NCBI GenBank assembly: GCA_012845835.1
Contig: JABAKD010000018.1
Coordinates: forward strand, 8,781,759 to 8,845,758
DNA: 64,000 nucleotides
From: Undaria pinnatifida
Lineage: Eukaryota > Sar > Phaeophyceae > Laminariales > Alariaceae
Direction of reading: 5' to 3'
The translations under genes and the position numbers were made by a program. Below the pieces are notes generated by a model. That model had not been told where the DNA came from. It did no database searches and saw only the letters and a program-made list of their open reading frames with translations. Below are positions 22,735 to 33,700 of the stretch, piece by piece (the first letter of the stretch is position 1; every line of letters starts with the position of its first letter).

Positions 22735-23520
22735 ATAGCTTCGTGGTTTGTTGTTGTACATGGATCGCAAGATAGAACGTTCCAATCGATAGGTGCAACC
22801 ATGTAGTTACCATGATTTTACCGTGCCAATGTGGGGCTCTGACGAGGCTAATTATAATAAGACAAAGATACATATTGCAAAATACAACACGCGAGGTGAT
22901 GTGGTCATGCAATGTCATCACCATTGAGCACGAGGGGGAGAAGTGCAAATATTCAGTGTTTCGAAGGAACGCTTGATGCACACGCGCTAAATTACGTTAC
23001 TTCGTTGGGTATAGTTCGTTTGGCAAAGGTTAGGAGGCGATCATGCAGACGGTAGGTACGAAACACCCTACGTAGTAGGTTGGTAGTGTGGACTACCGCA
23101 ATGTTAACACATCTGCCTGTACTTCCTTTTCACACTATAATTTGCAAATAATGTACCATTATACATCCATGATTTTTACCGTGCCGATATGGGGCTCTGA
23201 GGTCGCCAATTCTAAGACCGAGATACACATTGCAAACACAGCAAGCGAGGTGACGTGGTTATGTAATGTCACCACCATTGAAGAAGAGGGGGAGATGTAC
23301 AAATCGTCAGCGTTTCGAAAGGAACGCTTGATGTGCCCGCGCTCGATTACGTCACTTCGTTTGGTAGAGGTTGTCAGGCGATCATGCAGACGGCAGGTAG
23401 GCACAAAGTATTTAATATCCTGCGTAATTCTTAGTAGGTTGTTGGTAGTGTGGTCTACCGCAATTTTAACGTATCTGCCTATACTTCCTTTGCACATTGT
23501 TATTATTCAATAATGTACGA
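22735..23520. repeat. Tandem duplication, period about 358 bp
   Basis: ccatgattttaccgtgcc...tggggctctga...gaggtgaygtggt...cgatcatgcagacggyaggta...gtgtggwctaccgcaa occurs twice. The second copy has an open frame of 141 codons (23088-23513), the first is broken, and I recognise no domain. Confidence 0.8.
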
Positions 23521-24154
23521 TTGTACGCCATGTTTCTTCGCCCATCCATGTCCTCGAAGATGTTGTGGTCCTGTTGGTTGTATATGTCGCGTTCACGTCT
23601 GGTGCTCGTGTTAGTTGTGCCCACGAAAACATGCCCTGGCGTGTAGTGGATGATCGCTGAGTGGTGTTCCTTTCCTCTACATCAAACCAGGTAGCATATA
23701 GACTAAACTATATGTCAACGCAACCGCTCTCTTGAAAATGACAAATGAAAATTCTTCACACCTGATACAGAGGAGACGCGGCCCGGAGATTGCTCAGCAT
23801 ACCGACGGTCATATAAACATATATAAAATCATTCCTTGAATATAGAGCCATTCCTTGGTGTCATGGACTTTGGTCCGGAGTTTTTTGTCTCGGCCTAAGT
23901 ATGCGATTCGCGGAACTGGAATTCTCGGTCGAATATGGCTTGGTTCGAGCGCCGCCTTCGGGGGGCGGCTCCAACGCCCCTCGCCCTGCCGTGTCCGTTC
24001 CGCACGTCGACGTGAACGTGGACGGGCGCCGAGCGAGACGAACGAGTGTCGAGGAGGAATTTTGGAAAAATTGTTGAATCTTAATGGCTGCAACGCCTGA
24101 ATGATTTACAAAATTGGCATCATTTCCAAACGGTACGTGATAATGTTTGGAATT

Positions 24155-24845
24155 TTGCGTACCGGGTGAGAACAGCAGTATGTACGACGAGCACGAACGC
24201 CAACTGACGGCATTGGCAAACACACAACATCAGGTGCATGCAGCAGCAGTAGCCGAAGGGCGAAACTTCTAGCACATACTGCAGCAACTAGTAGCAACCA
24301 GAACCACAGCAGATAGCTCAAAGTGCAGTACGAGTGCAGTTGGCAAGTTTAGTCATACACGCAGCACTCTGTCCAATAGTCTATATATAACAGCATCTCA
24401 AGCAGGTAGAAGAGCCGTCTCTTCGGCCTTTGGCCTTGGCTTTAGCACGGCCGCTGACACTCCAGGCAGCCTCTGCTGTAGGCATGAACGAGTGCGGTTG
24501 ATTCGCAGCGAACTATCCCGCTGTGCTCGCCTCTATGTGGCCATTGTCCATGCCATTTCATGTCACCTCCCTTCTGTTTTGAGCTCGTCGTCGTGCCGTC
24601 GAGGTACGAGGAAACCCGTACGTACTGGGTGAGAACAGCAGTATGTACGACGAGCATGAACGCCAACGGACAACATTGGCAAACACACAACATCAGGTGC
24701 AGCAGCAGTAGCCGAAGGGCGAAACTTCTAGCACATACAGCAGCAACTAGTAGCAACCAGAACCACAGCAGATAGCTCAAAGTGCAGTACGAGTGCCGTT
24801 GGCAAGTTTAGTCGTACACGCATCACTCTGCCCAATATATAACAA
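24155..24845 (-). mobile_element. Candidate miniature LTR element (TRIM-like)
   Basis: Two direct repeats of about 220 bp, 24160-24388 and 24622-24843, about 95 percent alike, separated by about 235 bp. On the minus strand both start TGTTATATA, a plausible LTR start. I could not identify a primer-binding site, polypurine tract or target duplication, so it may be a plain tandem copy. Confidence 0.4.
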
Positions 24846-25389
24846 CCGTTTTATGTTCATATTGATGGAGAAAAAAATATCAGGTCGTATTACATTTATT
24901 TCCTGTAAGAATGATACGTCGTGCGAGCGGACGTTCTGATTCTGGTGCCGTGAGACCATCGAGCACACCGCATGTTTTACCCAAACAAGAGCCAACAAGA
25001 GGCAGCGCACAGGGGCCCCCAACACAGAGACACGTGACAACCACGGCCAGCTGTCGGTCGCGTAATTGTCCGGTGGTCCGTGCTTCGGTGGGTGTATCGG
25101 AAGTCGTTCGTAGTACTGCTGTAAATCGTCGAAAAACCACGTGGCATCGTGCTGGTGGCAAGACTCGCCAGTAGACCCCCCGAAACTTATTTACCTTTTT
25201 TTTTCTTGGCCCCATGCACCCATTTATTTCCTTTCCTTTCTCTTCTTTCTTTGTTTCTTTTTTCCAATTGACTTGCGTCTGTTGTGCGCATGCGTAGTGA
25301 TAGATACCACGTGTAATATATACGTGGTAGTCTTTCTTGGTTGGCAAGCGGTATAGTCGGTTTTCCCAGGCGCGAGTAATGAGACGTAT

Positions 25390-25890
25390 GCACCGGTATG
25401 GACCTGGCACATCGTAGACTGACTCCCGATTTCACTTTTATATGTTTCTGGTGGAGGCATGAATTGCGTCAGCTGTGATTTATGCGTGTACCACCTTGGG
25501 TTGTGTGTGTGTTTTCCCTTGGGTATTCCTCAGCTCCAGAGTGACTGGAGCCTGTCCTGTGACCACGGACTTGATTATGCGAGTTAATATGAGAACGACA
25601 ACAACAACTGAAATATTGCCTGTTTCTTGACCTTTCAGCTGCTTCCTGCAAACTTGGTTTTCCTGCCAACACGATTTTGAACTTTTTCGCGATTGTTTCT
25701 TCCTTTTTGTCTAGTAAGTTGAACTTCCTACTGCCGCTAATTGCCGCCTGACAGCTGTGCATTAGTTGCGGAACGGTCCAGCTTTAGCTTTTCTTCGATT
25801 CGCACCATTTGTTTTGTGCTTGACAAAGCTTCAGCGGCTGAGATCTGGGCTTGGCTCATCAGCTCGACACCGCCCAGCACCCCATCGCAG
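25390..25890 (-). pseudogene. Decayed coding relic, possibly retroelement gag/protease
   Basis: On the minus strand, 25870-25750 reads GVELMSQAQISAAEALSST then KQMVRIEEKLKLDRSATNAQ to a stop; another frame continues FNLLDKKEETIAKKFKIVLA and KPSLQEAAERSRNRQ; a third, further on, gives CQVHTGAYVSLL, which resembles the D-T/S-G-A active-site region of retroelement aspartic proteases with His for the catalytic Asp. The order (helical gag-like, then protease-like) suits a Gypsy-type relic, but no reverse transcriptase follows. Confidence 0.3.
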
Positions 25891-26164
25891 CGCTATAGCT
25901 TACAGCAACGAAGCGCCGTGCAGTGCCCTGCGATGCCCTGCGGCTCAGCTCAGCAGCGCACCGCTAGGTCAGCAGAGCGACGCGCTATGCTTTGCCGTGC
26001 TCTGCCATCGCGGTCGTTCGTTATTCATGATACCTAAAACTCCGCGTACGCCGATATTTAGGTATTTGGCGCTTTATTCTATACATATCGCGTCAACCAT
26101 CGTAGTATCATACAATATGGGGGAGAGAATGTAATCTCTATGCAAAGATCCTGTTTGTTTTTAA

Positions 26165-26540
26165 TCATTTGTCAGCCGGCCGCCCCGGTGTCTATTAATA
26201 ATAGTGGTTTTACCCTCGAATACTACTAACGTTTGGTTGTCCTTGAGTTCGACACCCACCACGATGAGATTTGACTTTATTTGCAAAAATGCAAAAAGAA
26301 AAAACAAGCATCAATCAACTGCTGAGAGCGCATAGCAGCGTGGGTTGGTTCGACGCGAGTCGACGAGGGAAGAAAATGCTGGATTCTCCTGGCGGTAAAA
26401 ATGAAAGCACGTGCCGAAGTGGGGAGGGAGGAGGAGGGCCCGCTATGTGACCCCGGATCTGAGTTACTACTGGGAGGGAGCGCGAGAGTGGTGCGGGGAT
26501 AATAAATGGGATGAAGAAAAAAAATGTTGCAAAGGTATAT
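26165..26540 (+). mobile_element. SINE-like element, copy 2
   Basis: Starts gccggccgcccc, has cttgagttcgacacccacc (T-arm-like, one change from copy 1 in the loop) and shares the downstream body with 32440-32720: gtcgacgagggaag, gataaaaatgaag-like, tgaccccggatctgagttac. Confidence 0.5.
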
Positions 26541-27292
26541 TATTATTACTACCAGTAAATAATATGTCAGTCTCTAGGAAATACGCACGGCACTATCAGC
26601 ATTCGTCATGGTAGAGACACTCCGGATATTATGCATTGAGGGGACGCGTCCAATTTCGACAATGTGAAAGCCCCCACGAAGAAAAGACAGCAGACACACA
26701 TATCCCGCCTTCCCGAGAAAAAACAGAGAAGAAGCGCTACGCCAACCTCCCGTACGAGCAAAGCCACCCCCGCACCAATCTTAGACAACGCCGCCTCAAC
26801 GAGAGATCGCCCTCCTCTTCTACGTTTTCCTCCTCGCCCGCGACCACGCAGACCAATCAATGCGACAGCCTTCACGTAACAAACAAAGCAATCTTCTTCC
26901 AAAACCTCGCCGGCTGACATGTCCTCATGTCGACGTTTGATGCAAACCGACTTTGCATCCTGTCGACTTCGAACCTCCATTGCCACGGGGACAGCAGTGC
27001 AGTCTCTTCATTAATGCCAAGGCCTCTTTTGTTTCGCCTAAAGGCGACGCAGGTTCTCAATAATACTCTTTTCGGTATTTTTTTTTGATAGACGCCAACT
27101 TTTACTTGACGGCGCATTTAATAGTTTGTTTCGCCTATCCTTGCCTTCTTTATTGTATAATATTACGTTTTTTCTTTTGTCAAAGCATGACTTTCATAAT
27201 CCCATGTTCGTATGAAACTCTTGGCATTACTTTAAAGTTCAATGCATGCCAAATCGGACAGCTGGTCGAAGTGCTGCCCTGCCCTACCCGAA

Positions 27293-27324
27293 GCATGGGC
27301 GCCGGCGAATGCCGGCGCCCATGC
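27293..27324. other. Perfect 14-bp stem hairpin
   Basis: gcatgggcgccggc, loop gaat, gccggcgcccatgc. No T-run follows and no gene end is near, so terminator is unlikely. Function unknown. Confidence 0.85.
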
Positions 27325-27344
27325 GGAGCCCTTGTAGACTATAT

Positions 27345-28235
27345 AATTTAGATGATAAACTGCTGCATTCTTCACAAAACCGTCGGATTCATCCCCTTGG
27401 AGGATTTATAGTTTACACGCACAGATTGAGCTGCCCCCCCGTCCCCCCCCCACCCCCCCGCTCCCTCTTGATCAAACCCAGCCCCCCACGTCCTTAAAAA
27501 CTCCGCCCTCCCCCCACCGGTTATTCGACTTACAGGATTTCACTTGATAATAAACTGATGCATTCCTTCCACAGCTGTCAGATTTTGTCCCTCTCAAAAA
27601 CGGGTTTATAGTTTCTGTAATGGAGTGCCCTCCGTAGAAGGATAGTTTATAGATTCGATGTGAAACCATGTCATGGTTGAGGTGAAACCACGTGACATTA
27701 GATGTCACATTCACGTCAAGGCCATCATAGATGGTCGATAACGTAGGTGACGATGATGGGACAAGCAGGACGCCCCACATCTCACTACCTGCTCTACCTG
27801 CTCTACTTGCTCTGCCCTGCGCTACCGTGTACCAAGGGCCTGTGTTGTCTGTCTCTTAGAGTCCAATGTAGAGGAAATAATGTACCGGTATAAGCTTTTG
27901 AGTCTATCCAGCGAGCCATGAGGAGAGACCAAACAAGGGCACCGGAACCCATGATGAGGAGCACGCTTCCCAACGCCGACCAACCACGCATCCTCCACTC
28001 GGAGTACCACTACATTTCCGCGCATAGACTGCCTAACATCACCCTGTTGACCCTGATAGCTACACTGTAGTGTTGCAAGGGGAGTCGCCGACCTATATCC
28101 CTAATGAGGACAAACAACCCGTGATGCGCGCGATCGGAGTATCACACACAGCTTGCAAATAAAATGATGAGTTTCGACAAAATCTTCGATCTCACAGCAG
28201 CTAGCTGGAGTGTATTTTTATATTTATAATATAAT
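27345..28235 (+). repeat. Dispersed repeat family B, copy 2, interrupted
   Basis: Same units as the other family B copies, but split between tatagtttc and ccgcgca by the insertion at 27616-28014. Confidence 0.85.
27616..28014. mobile_element. Solo-LTR-like insertion with TTTC target duplication
   Basis: Ends TGTAATGG...CCACTACA (inverted TG/CA ends). Flanks are TTTC at 27612-27615 and TTTC at 28015-28018, and the uninterrupted family B copies (for example 31630-31655) carry a single ttTCCGCG at this point, so the empty site is known from within the window. Confidence 0.75.
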
Positions 28236-28800
28236 TTAGGTATCATGCCGTGGTACGCATCACAAAAAAAAAACGGTGGATACCTCACCCTCCCCCTTCC
28301 GGCTTGTTCGTGCATCGAGCAAAGTACGCCCACGCGTTGTATGGCTGGGATCCGTTATTACTCATTGCATTGTTGAATGCTTCGTGTGTGTGCGTCGCTG
28401 AGCTCTAGCATTTGCTCCTCTCCCTCCGCAGAGAGAGCCTTGCCTGGGAGTGGAGTACGCAACGCTCCCAGCTACCCCAAAGCGCGTGATCATTCGACTC
28501 TTCCAAACGGCCACACAAGGCAACTCAGATCCAAACCCAGAACCCATGCCATGGTATGAGCAAGTAGGGTATCCGGTTTTAGAGCGTCCATAACAAGAGA
28601 TGGCGGACGATCAAATCTGCTCTTGCCACGCCTTGTGTCGTCTACACTAAATAAATCCTACCGAGCACATGTATGAATGCGACGCCTACACTGTAATCTG
28701 TAGGATACCTAACCTGACGTAGGAGCGACACGGAGATAAGAGGGGTACTTAAAACTAAAACTCTACTGCTGTCCAGTTCCGAGTTCCGAGGGACTCCGGA
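28236..28800. other. Upstream of J-domain gene, no gene seen
   Basis: No supported coding region. A run of opposing short frames at 28362-28559 shows no recognisable product. Confidence 0.35.
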
Positions 28801-28825
28801 CTCTTGAATCGAGTGCTCCTCTCTC

Positions 28826-28831
28826 TATATA
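28826..28831 (+). promoter_or_regulatory. Possible TATA box
   Basis: TATATA in a CT-rich context 254 bp before the start codon of the J-domain gene. If it is used, the leader would contain an upstream ORF (28877-29017, 46 codons, begins MSFLPFSGLL). Confidence 0.25.
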
Positions 28832-29084
28832 GGCCCAAACCCCTAGATAATAACGCATTTGTGGAACACCCAAAAAATGTCATTTTTGCCATTTTCTGGT
28901 CTACTCCACCCAAGAGCAGGCCGCCACCACAACGGACCCACCAGGCGTGTCACGGTGAAAGGCTGCGCTCACCCCCCACAGAACCTCGTGGCGAAAGGAT
29001 CGGACCTGTGCTGTTGACAGGGAGCGCTCGTCGCAGACGGGGCCGGGGCCGCCGTGCCACCCCCCCCGCCAGACAAACAGTATC

Positions 29085-29213
29085 ATGGTTCGCCTTTCCA
29101 GGGAGGAGGCCTATCTGGTCCTGGGCCTGAATGGGGATAGGGATATGGCTGAGGAAGAGATCAAGAAAGCCTACAGGAAGAAGTCTTTGGAGACGCATCC
29201 CGATAAGAACCCG
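29085..29213 (+). CDS. J-protein exon 1: J-domain helices I-II and HPD
   Basis: 43 codons, donor gtgagg at 29214. LSREEAYLVLGLNGDRDMAE then EEIKKAYRKKSLETHPDKNP: helix I, helix II with basic face, and the HPD loop needed to activate Hsp70. Confidence 0.93.
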
Positions 29214-30715
29214 GTGAGGACAGGCACCCGTGCTTGCTCGCTTGCGAGCGGTGCTGGGATGTACTCGATAGCGAGGATATCTTTGTTTGTGACAGGAGTC
29301 TCTGCGTGGGCTGCTGGCCACTCTGGTGTCGAGTTCCAATTCATGATGTTGTCCTTTCGTCAATTGCGCTGCTGCTTCTGCTGCTGTCATTACGATATCC
29401 TAGGGGCATGGGGACATTAGAGAATCTTCCTCGTCTCGCCTTGCCCCGATTTCTCCCTTGCTAGACCTTTCGAGTGCAATGCTCCCCTCGACTTGCCCTC
29501 GATCGAGTTGGATCTCTTGGCCTTATCCGATCTCTAATCCTACCCTATGACACAGAGTAGGATCACGAATTTGAATTCGCGCCTTTGAGTTTCATGTTTT
29601 TTGGGTCAGTTTCTGGGTATGATTTGATTTTGACAGCAGTCTTCGTTTCTCCGTTTTTTCCAGCTGTTTTTATTCTGTTTCTGGTAATTTTACTTATTTG
29701 CTGTTTGTGGTACGAATGAAATCTAGCGTTCCGGTAGGTATCTACGTCGGTTGCATGTTACAGCAATATCGTAGCAAAACCGTGAGGATATCCCAGAGGA
29801 TGACGGTCGGTTGCATGTTACAGCAATAGTAAAACCGTGAGGAATCCCAGAGGATGACGGTGAAATCCTCCAAATCTCCCAAATCCCTAATCCTACAGCG
29901 TAATCCCAAAATCCCAATCCTCACGGAATGTGTTTCAAGGCAAGCATTTTCTCTGCCCCCTGGCTGCCTGGTTCTCGCTCGTGACCGTGACTGTTAATAG
30001 CCGCTATGGCACCACATGGCGCCCGATGCAAGACCTTCTGTGGCGTAGTCGTATGCTACAACAGCAGTTGTAGTATTGCTGCTGTACTGCTGTACGGGTA
30101 GATGTGTAACACGCACGGTAACATACGTTTCCGTGCGCAGAACAAGGTTGAACGTCCTGTTGACCCTGGCATTAGCAAGGGAATCACCGACGACCTGTAT
30201 CCTTCACGAAGGTATACGCATTTTTACGCACCCCGAAATGCGCACCATCGAATTATCACACGCAGCTTGCAAAGCTGAGTTTTGATCAAGATCCTTGTTG
30301 GTCGATCTCACAGCTGAAGTGATTTTTTTGTTTTTTAGACATGCCCCTTGGGATAAAGCATGGCCTTATGAGCGCGAAAGGCACCCGAAGCCGACAAGCA
30401 AGCGTGGATGAACCCATGGTAACATGGTAACAAATATACAAATCGTACAACATCAAATCTTCTAGAATAATAAGCAATACGAGGCAGGTGATATAATGGG
30501 ATGTCTTCTTGCTACAACCGTCAGATTTGTCCCCTTCAAGGATTTATAGTTTCCGCGCACATATTGAAGTGTCTCCCCCCCCCTCCCGCCCCTCCCGATC
30601 CCTCTTACTCTCCACCTAAAATCAAAATCTGCCGGAGTAGTCAACACTACCAGCCAGCTGATATCACCTCATTATCTTTCTAGCCATCCATGCCGTAGCT
30701 CCAATTCATTTCCGC

Positions 30716-30747
<32 letters not shown>

Positions 30748-33700
30748 CCCCCCCCCCCGTTTTTTTTTTTTCTCCCCGCCCTTTTGTTCAAACGCCCCAC
30801 ATACAATCGAAATCGGCCAGAGTAACAAACACTTCTTCACACGATCGCCTAGACCTAGCACCGCGCGTATAGCAAGCCCCTACATATATGCGTAATACGC
30901 GCGATCGGAGTGTCACACAACCTTGCAAATATGAGTTTTAACCAAATCTTCGATCTCACAGCTGGAGTGTAGTTTTGTTTGATATGACGTAAACCTCTTG
31001 AAACCTCCCCCCTCCCCACCCCCCGGCCCTTTTTTTGTTCCCGCTCCCTCTTGCTCAAACGCCCCACCTAACATCGAAATCTGCCAGAATAATAAACACT
31101 TCCACGCACTTGATATCACATCATTATCTTTCTAGAGCCATCCATGCCGCTGCTGCAATTCACCCTCCCCCCCCCTCCCCAACGCCCCCTCCTTCACCCG
31201 CACCATCGCCTAGACCTAGCACCACGCGTGTAGCAAACCCCTCCATCTATGCGACCTAAAGATGTTGTTAAACAAACCCTTTCGCCCCCCCCCCCCCTCC
31301 TCCCCCCCCACCCCCTCGAACGCTCCACCCTCTCCTCACTGGTTATACGACTTACAGGATATACATGATAAACTGATGCATTCTTAACAAAACCGTCAGA
31401 TTTATCCCCTTGAAGGATTTATAGTTTTCACGCACAGATTGAGCTACCCCGCCCGTCCCGCCCCCTCCCCCCCCCCCCCCCCCTCCAACCCCGCTCCCTC
31501 TGGATCAAACCCAGACCCCCACGTCCTTGAAAACTCCGCCCTCCCCTCATCGGTTATTCGACTGACACGATTCGCTTGATGAACTTACGCATTTCCTTTC
31601 ACAGCTGTCAGATTTTGTCCCCCTCAAAAATGGGTTTTATAGTTTCCGCGCGCAGACTGGCTATCATCACCCTGTTGACCCTGATAGCTACACTGTAGTT
31701 GCAAGGAGAGTTGCCGACGTATGTCCTTAATGAGGACACACAACCCGTAATACGCACGATCGGAGTATCACACACAGCTTGCAAGGATGAGTTTCGACAA
31801 AATCTTCGATCTCACAGCTGGAGTGTGTTTTTATTTTCATAATATACAGAAGGCATGCCACACTCACTCGTACTCGTACGTGCCGGTACCAGGTAGTAAG
31901 TAAACACACCATTACACCCGCAGCCGCAGTATTCAATACACAAAGCAGCAGCAGCAGTAGCAGCAGCAAGCAGCAGCAGAACTACCACGAATCGCAGCAG
32001 CACCGGAAGCAGCAACGGCAGTAGAATATAGTGCGATTCCCGGAGAACGCCGAGGGGGCAACATCTAATTACCTTTTGAGTCTCTAAGAAGATTGCTGTG
32101 TGGCCTTGCTGTCTGCATCGTCCTTCCCGCATACTTTCATAGTGGCTGATATCATAGGTACGTCGCAGCAGCTCATTGCCATTGATATTTACTGTTAAAG
32201 CTGATATGATATGTGCTGACGGTGCGCGCACGGAGCGACGAAAGCCATGGTGCCAAGGTGCTGCCGTGAGATGTAGAACCTAAAGTAGATCGCGGGACAA
32301 AGGAGAAGGCCATGACGGCTGTCGGTACTGCCACGACGGTAGCAGTCACAATCCCGATGGCGGTACGAAGCCAGCCAGACGACCACGAACATGTTTCAAC
32401 GGGAATCTACGCGCTCTAATAACTTAATTATGCCAAGACATTGCCCTATTTCCATAGAAAGGAATAAACTGCTGATAACACGACGCAGCGTAGGTAGGCG
32501 CAGTTCGATGCGGGTCGACGATGGAAGCTGATTTCATACCTTCTCAATAAGAAAAGGCTAAGTCTCGTCGCGATAAAAACGAAGGCGCATACAGTAGTCG
32601 AGAGGGGGGGAAAGAGCTTGCTCAGTGACCCCGTATCTGAGTTACGTCTAGGGAGTGAGAAGGGGAAAGAAACAGTGCGAAGGTAATGGAAAGGATGAGC
32701 AGCATAATACCAGGAAATGAAAAAAAAATAGGCGCGGAGCCGAATTTCCAGCAGATTTTCTCCAACACAAGATGAGCGGGTACACCCTGTCATGCGAAAA
32801 TGATGGCTTTGGAAGTACCAAATACCGGTACCTCCTTGGGTAAAGCTGTTGGTCGCTACTAATAATTAATCGGTGCCGTTAGCCGACTATATCTGACTTT
32901 AGGCCGGCAAGTCGGTTAGCGAAGCCAGTTGATGATTCCCCTACTTGCCGACTTGAGCCAGGCTAGCGAAGCAAGCCAGATTAGGTCCCACCGGCCGAGG
33001 GGGACCCGCTCAAAAACATATAAATGCATCCCGTATTAGATAATCCTTCCCGCAAGTATGGAAAATCCCAAGGATAAGTCTGATAGTCGGCACGCCTACG
33101 CCTCCGGGGAACGGTTAACTATTGGTTCGACTAAAAACTGGTTGTTGGCTTAAGTCGTGCCGAATTACAGCCCTAATTTATCGTACTGTAGGCCCTGATT
33201 GCTATGGCCCCCCGTAAACAAGACAGATCATGATCTAGAAAATTTAGATCCTGTATCTCCCGTTGTGATATGGTGCGCGGGATCTGTGTCGTACAGATCC
33301 AACCCAGCATACATGTGCTACTGTAGGTCGTGCAGACCTTGCGGCTCCTACCCGGCAACATGATCTGTAGGTCATGCAGATCATGTAGACCAGCGATCTA
33401 TCTTCTGCTAGATGTTAGGATCTATATTATCTCGATCGTGATCTGTTGGAGGATCTATATCATCTAGATCGTGATCTGTCCGAGGGGTGGGTGTGTCGTC
33501 TTGCGTGTTCTACTGCTGTATGGGGCAGTAACAGCACGACCACCGTCCACGTATCCTGTAACACTACTATATTTACGGTTACAGTTTGTCCGGAATTTTA
33601 AGGACCGTTTGGTATTCATATTGGCGACCAAACGGACCTTATATTTTGGGAAGTAGTGGTATAATATAGGGTAGCAATCTGTCCGGAAATGTGAGACCGT

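Noticed and set aside
26606-26986. 126-codon minus-strand frame
   Set aside because: Mixed composition without any recognisable domain, no splice partners, and overlapped by an equally open + frame.
27803-27991. Minus-strand frame with a hydrophobic, membrane-like stretch
   Set aside because: It lies wholly inside the 399-bp insertion with TTTC duplication and has no supporting exons.
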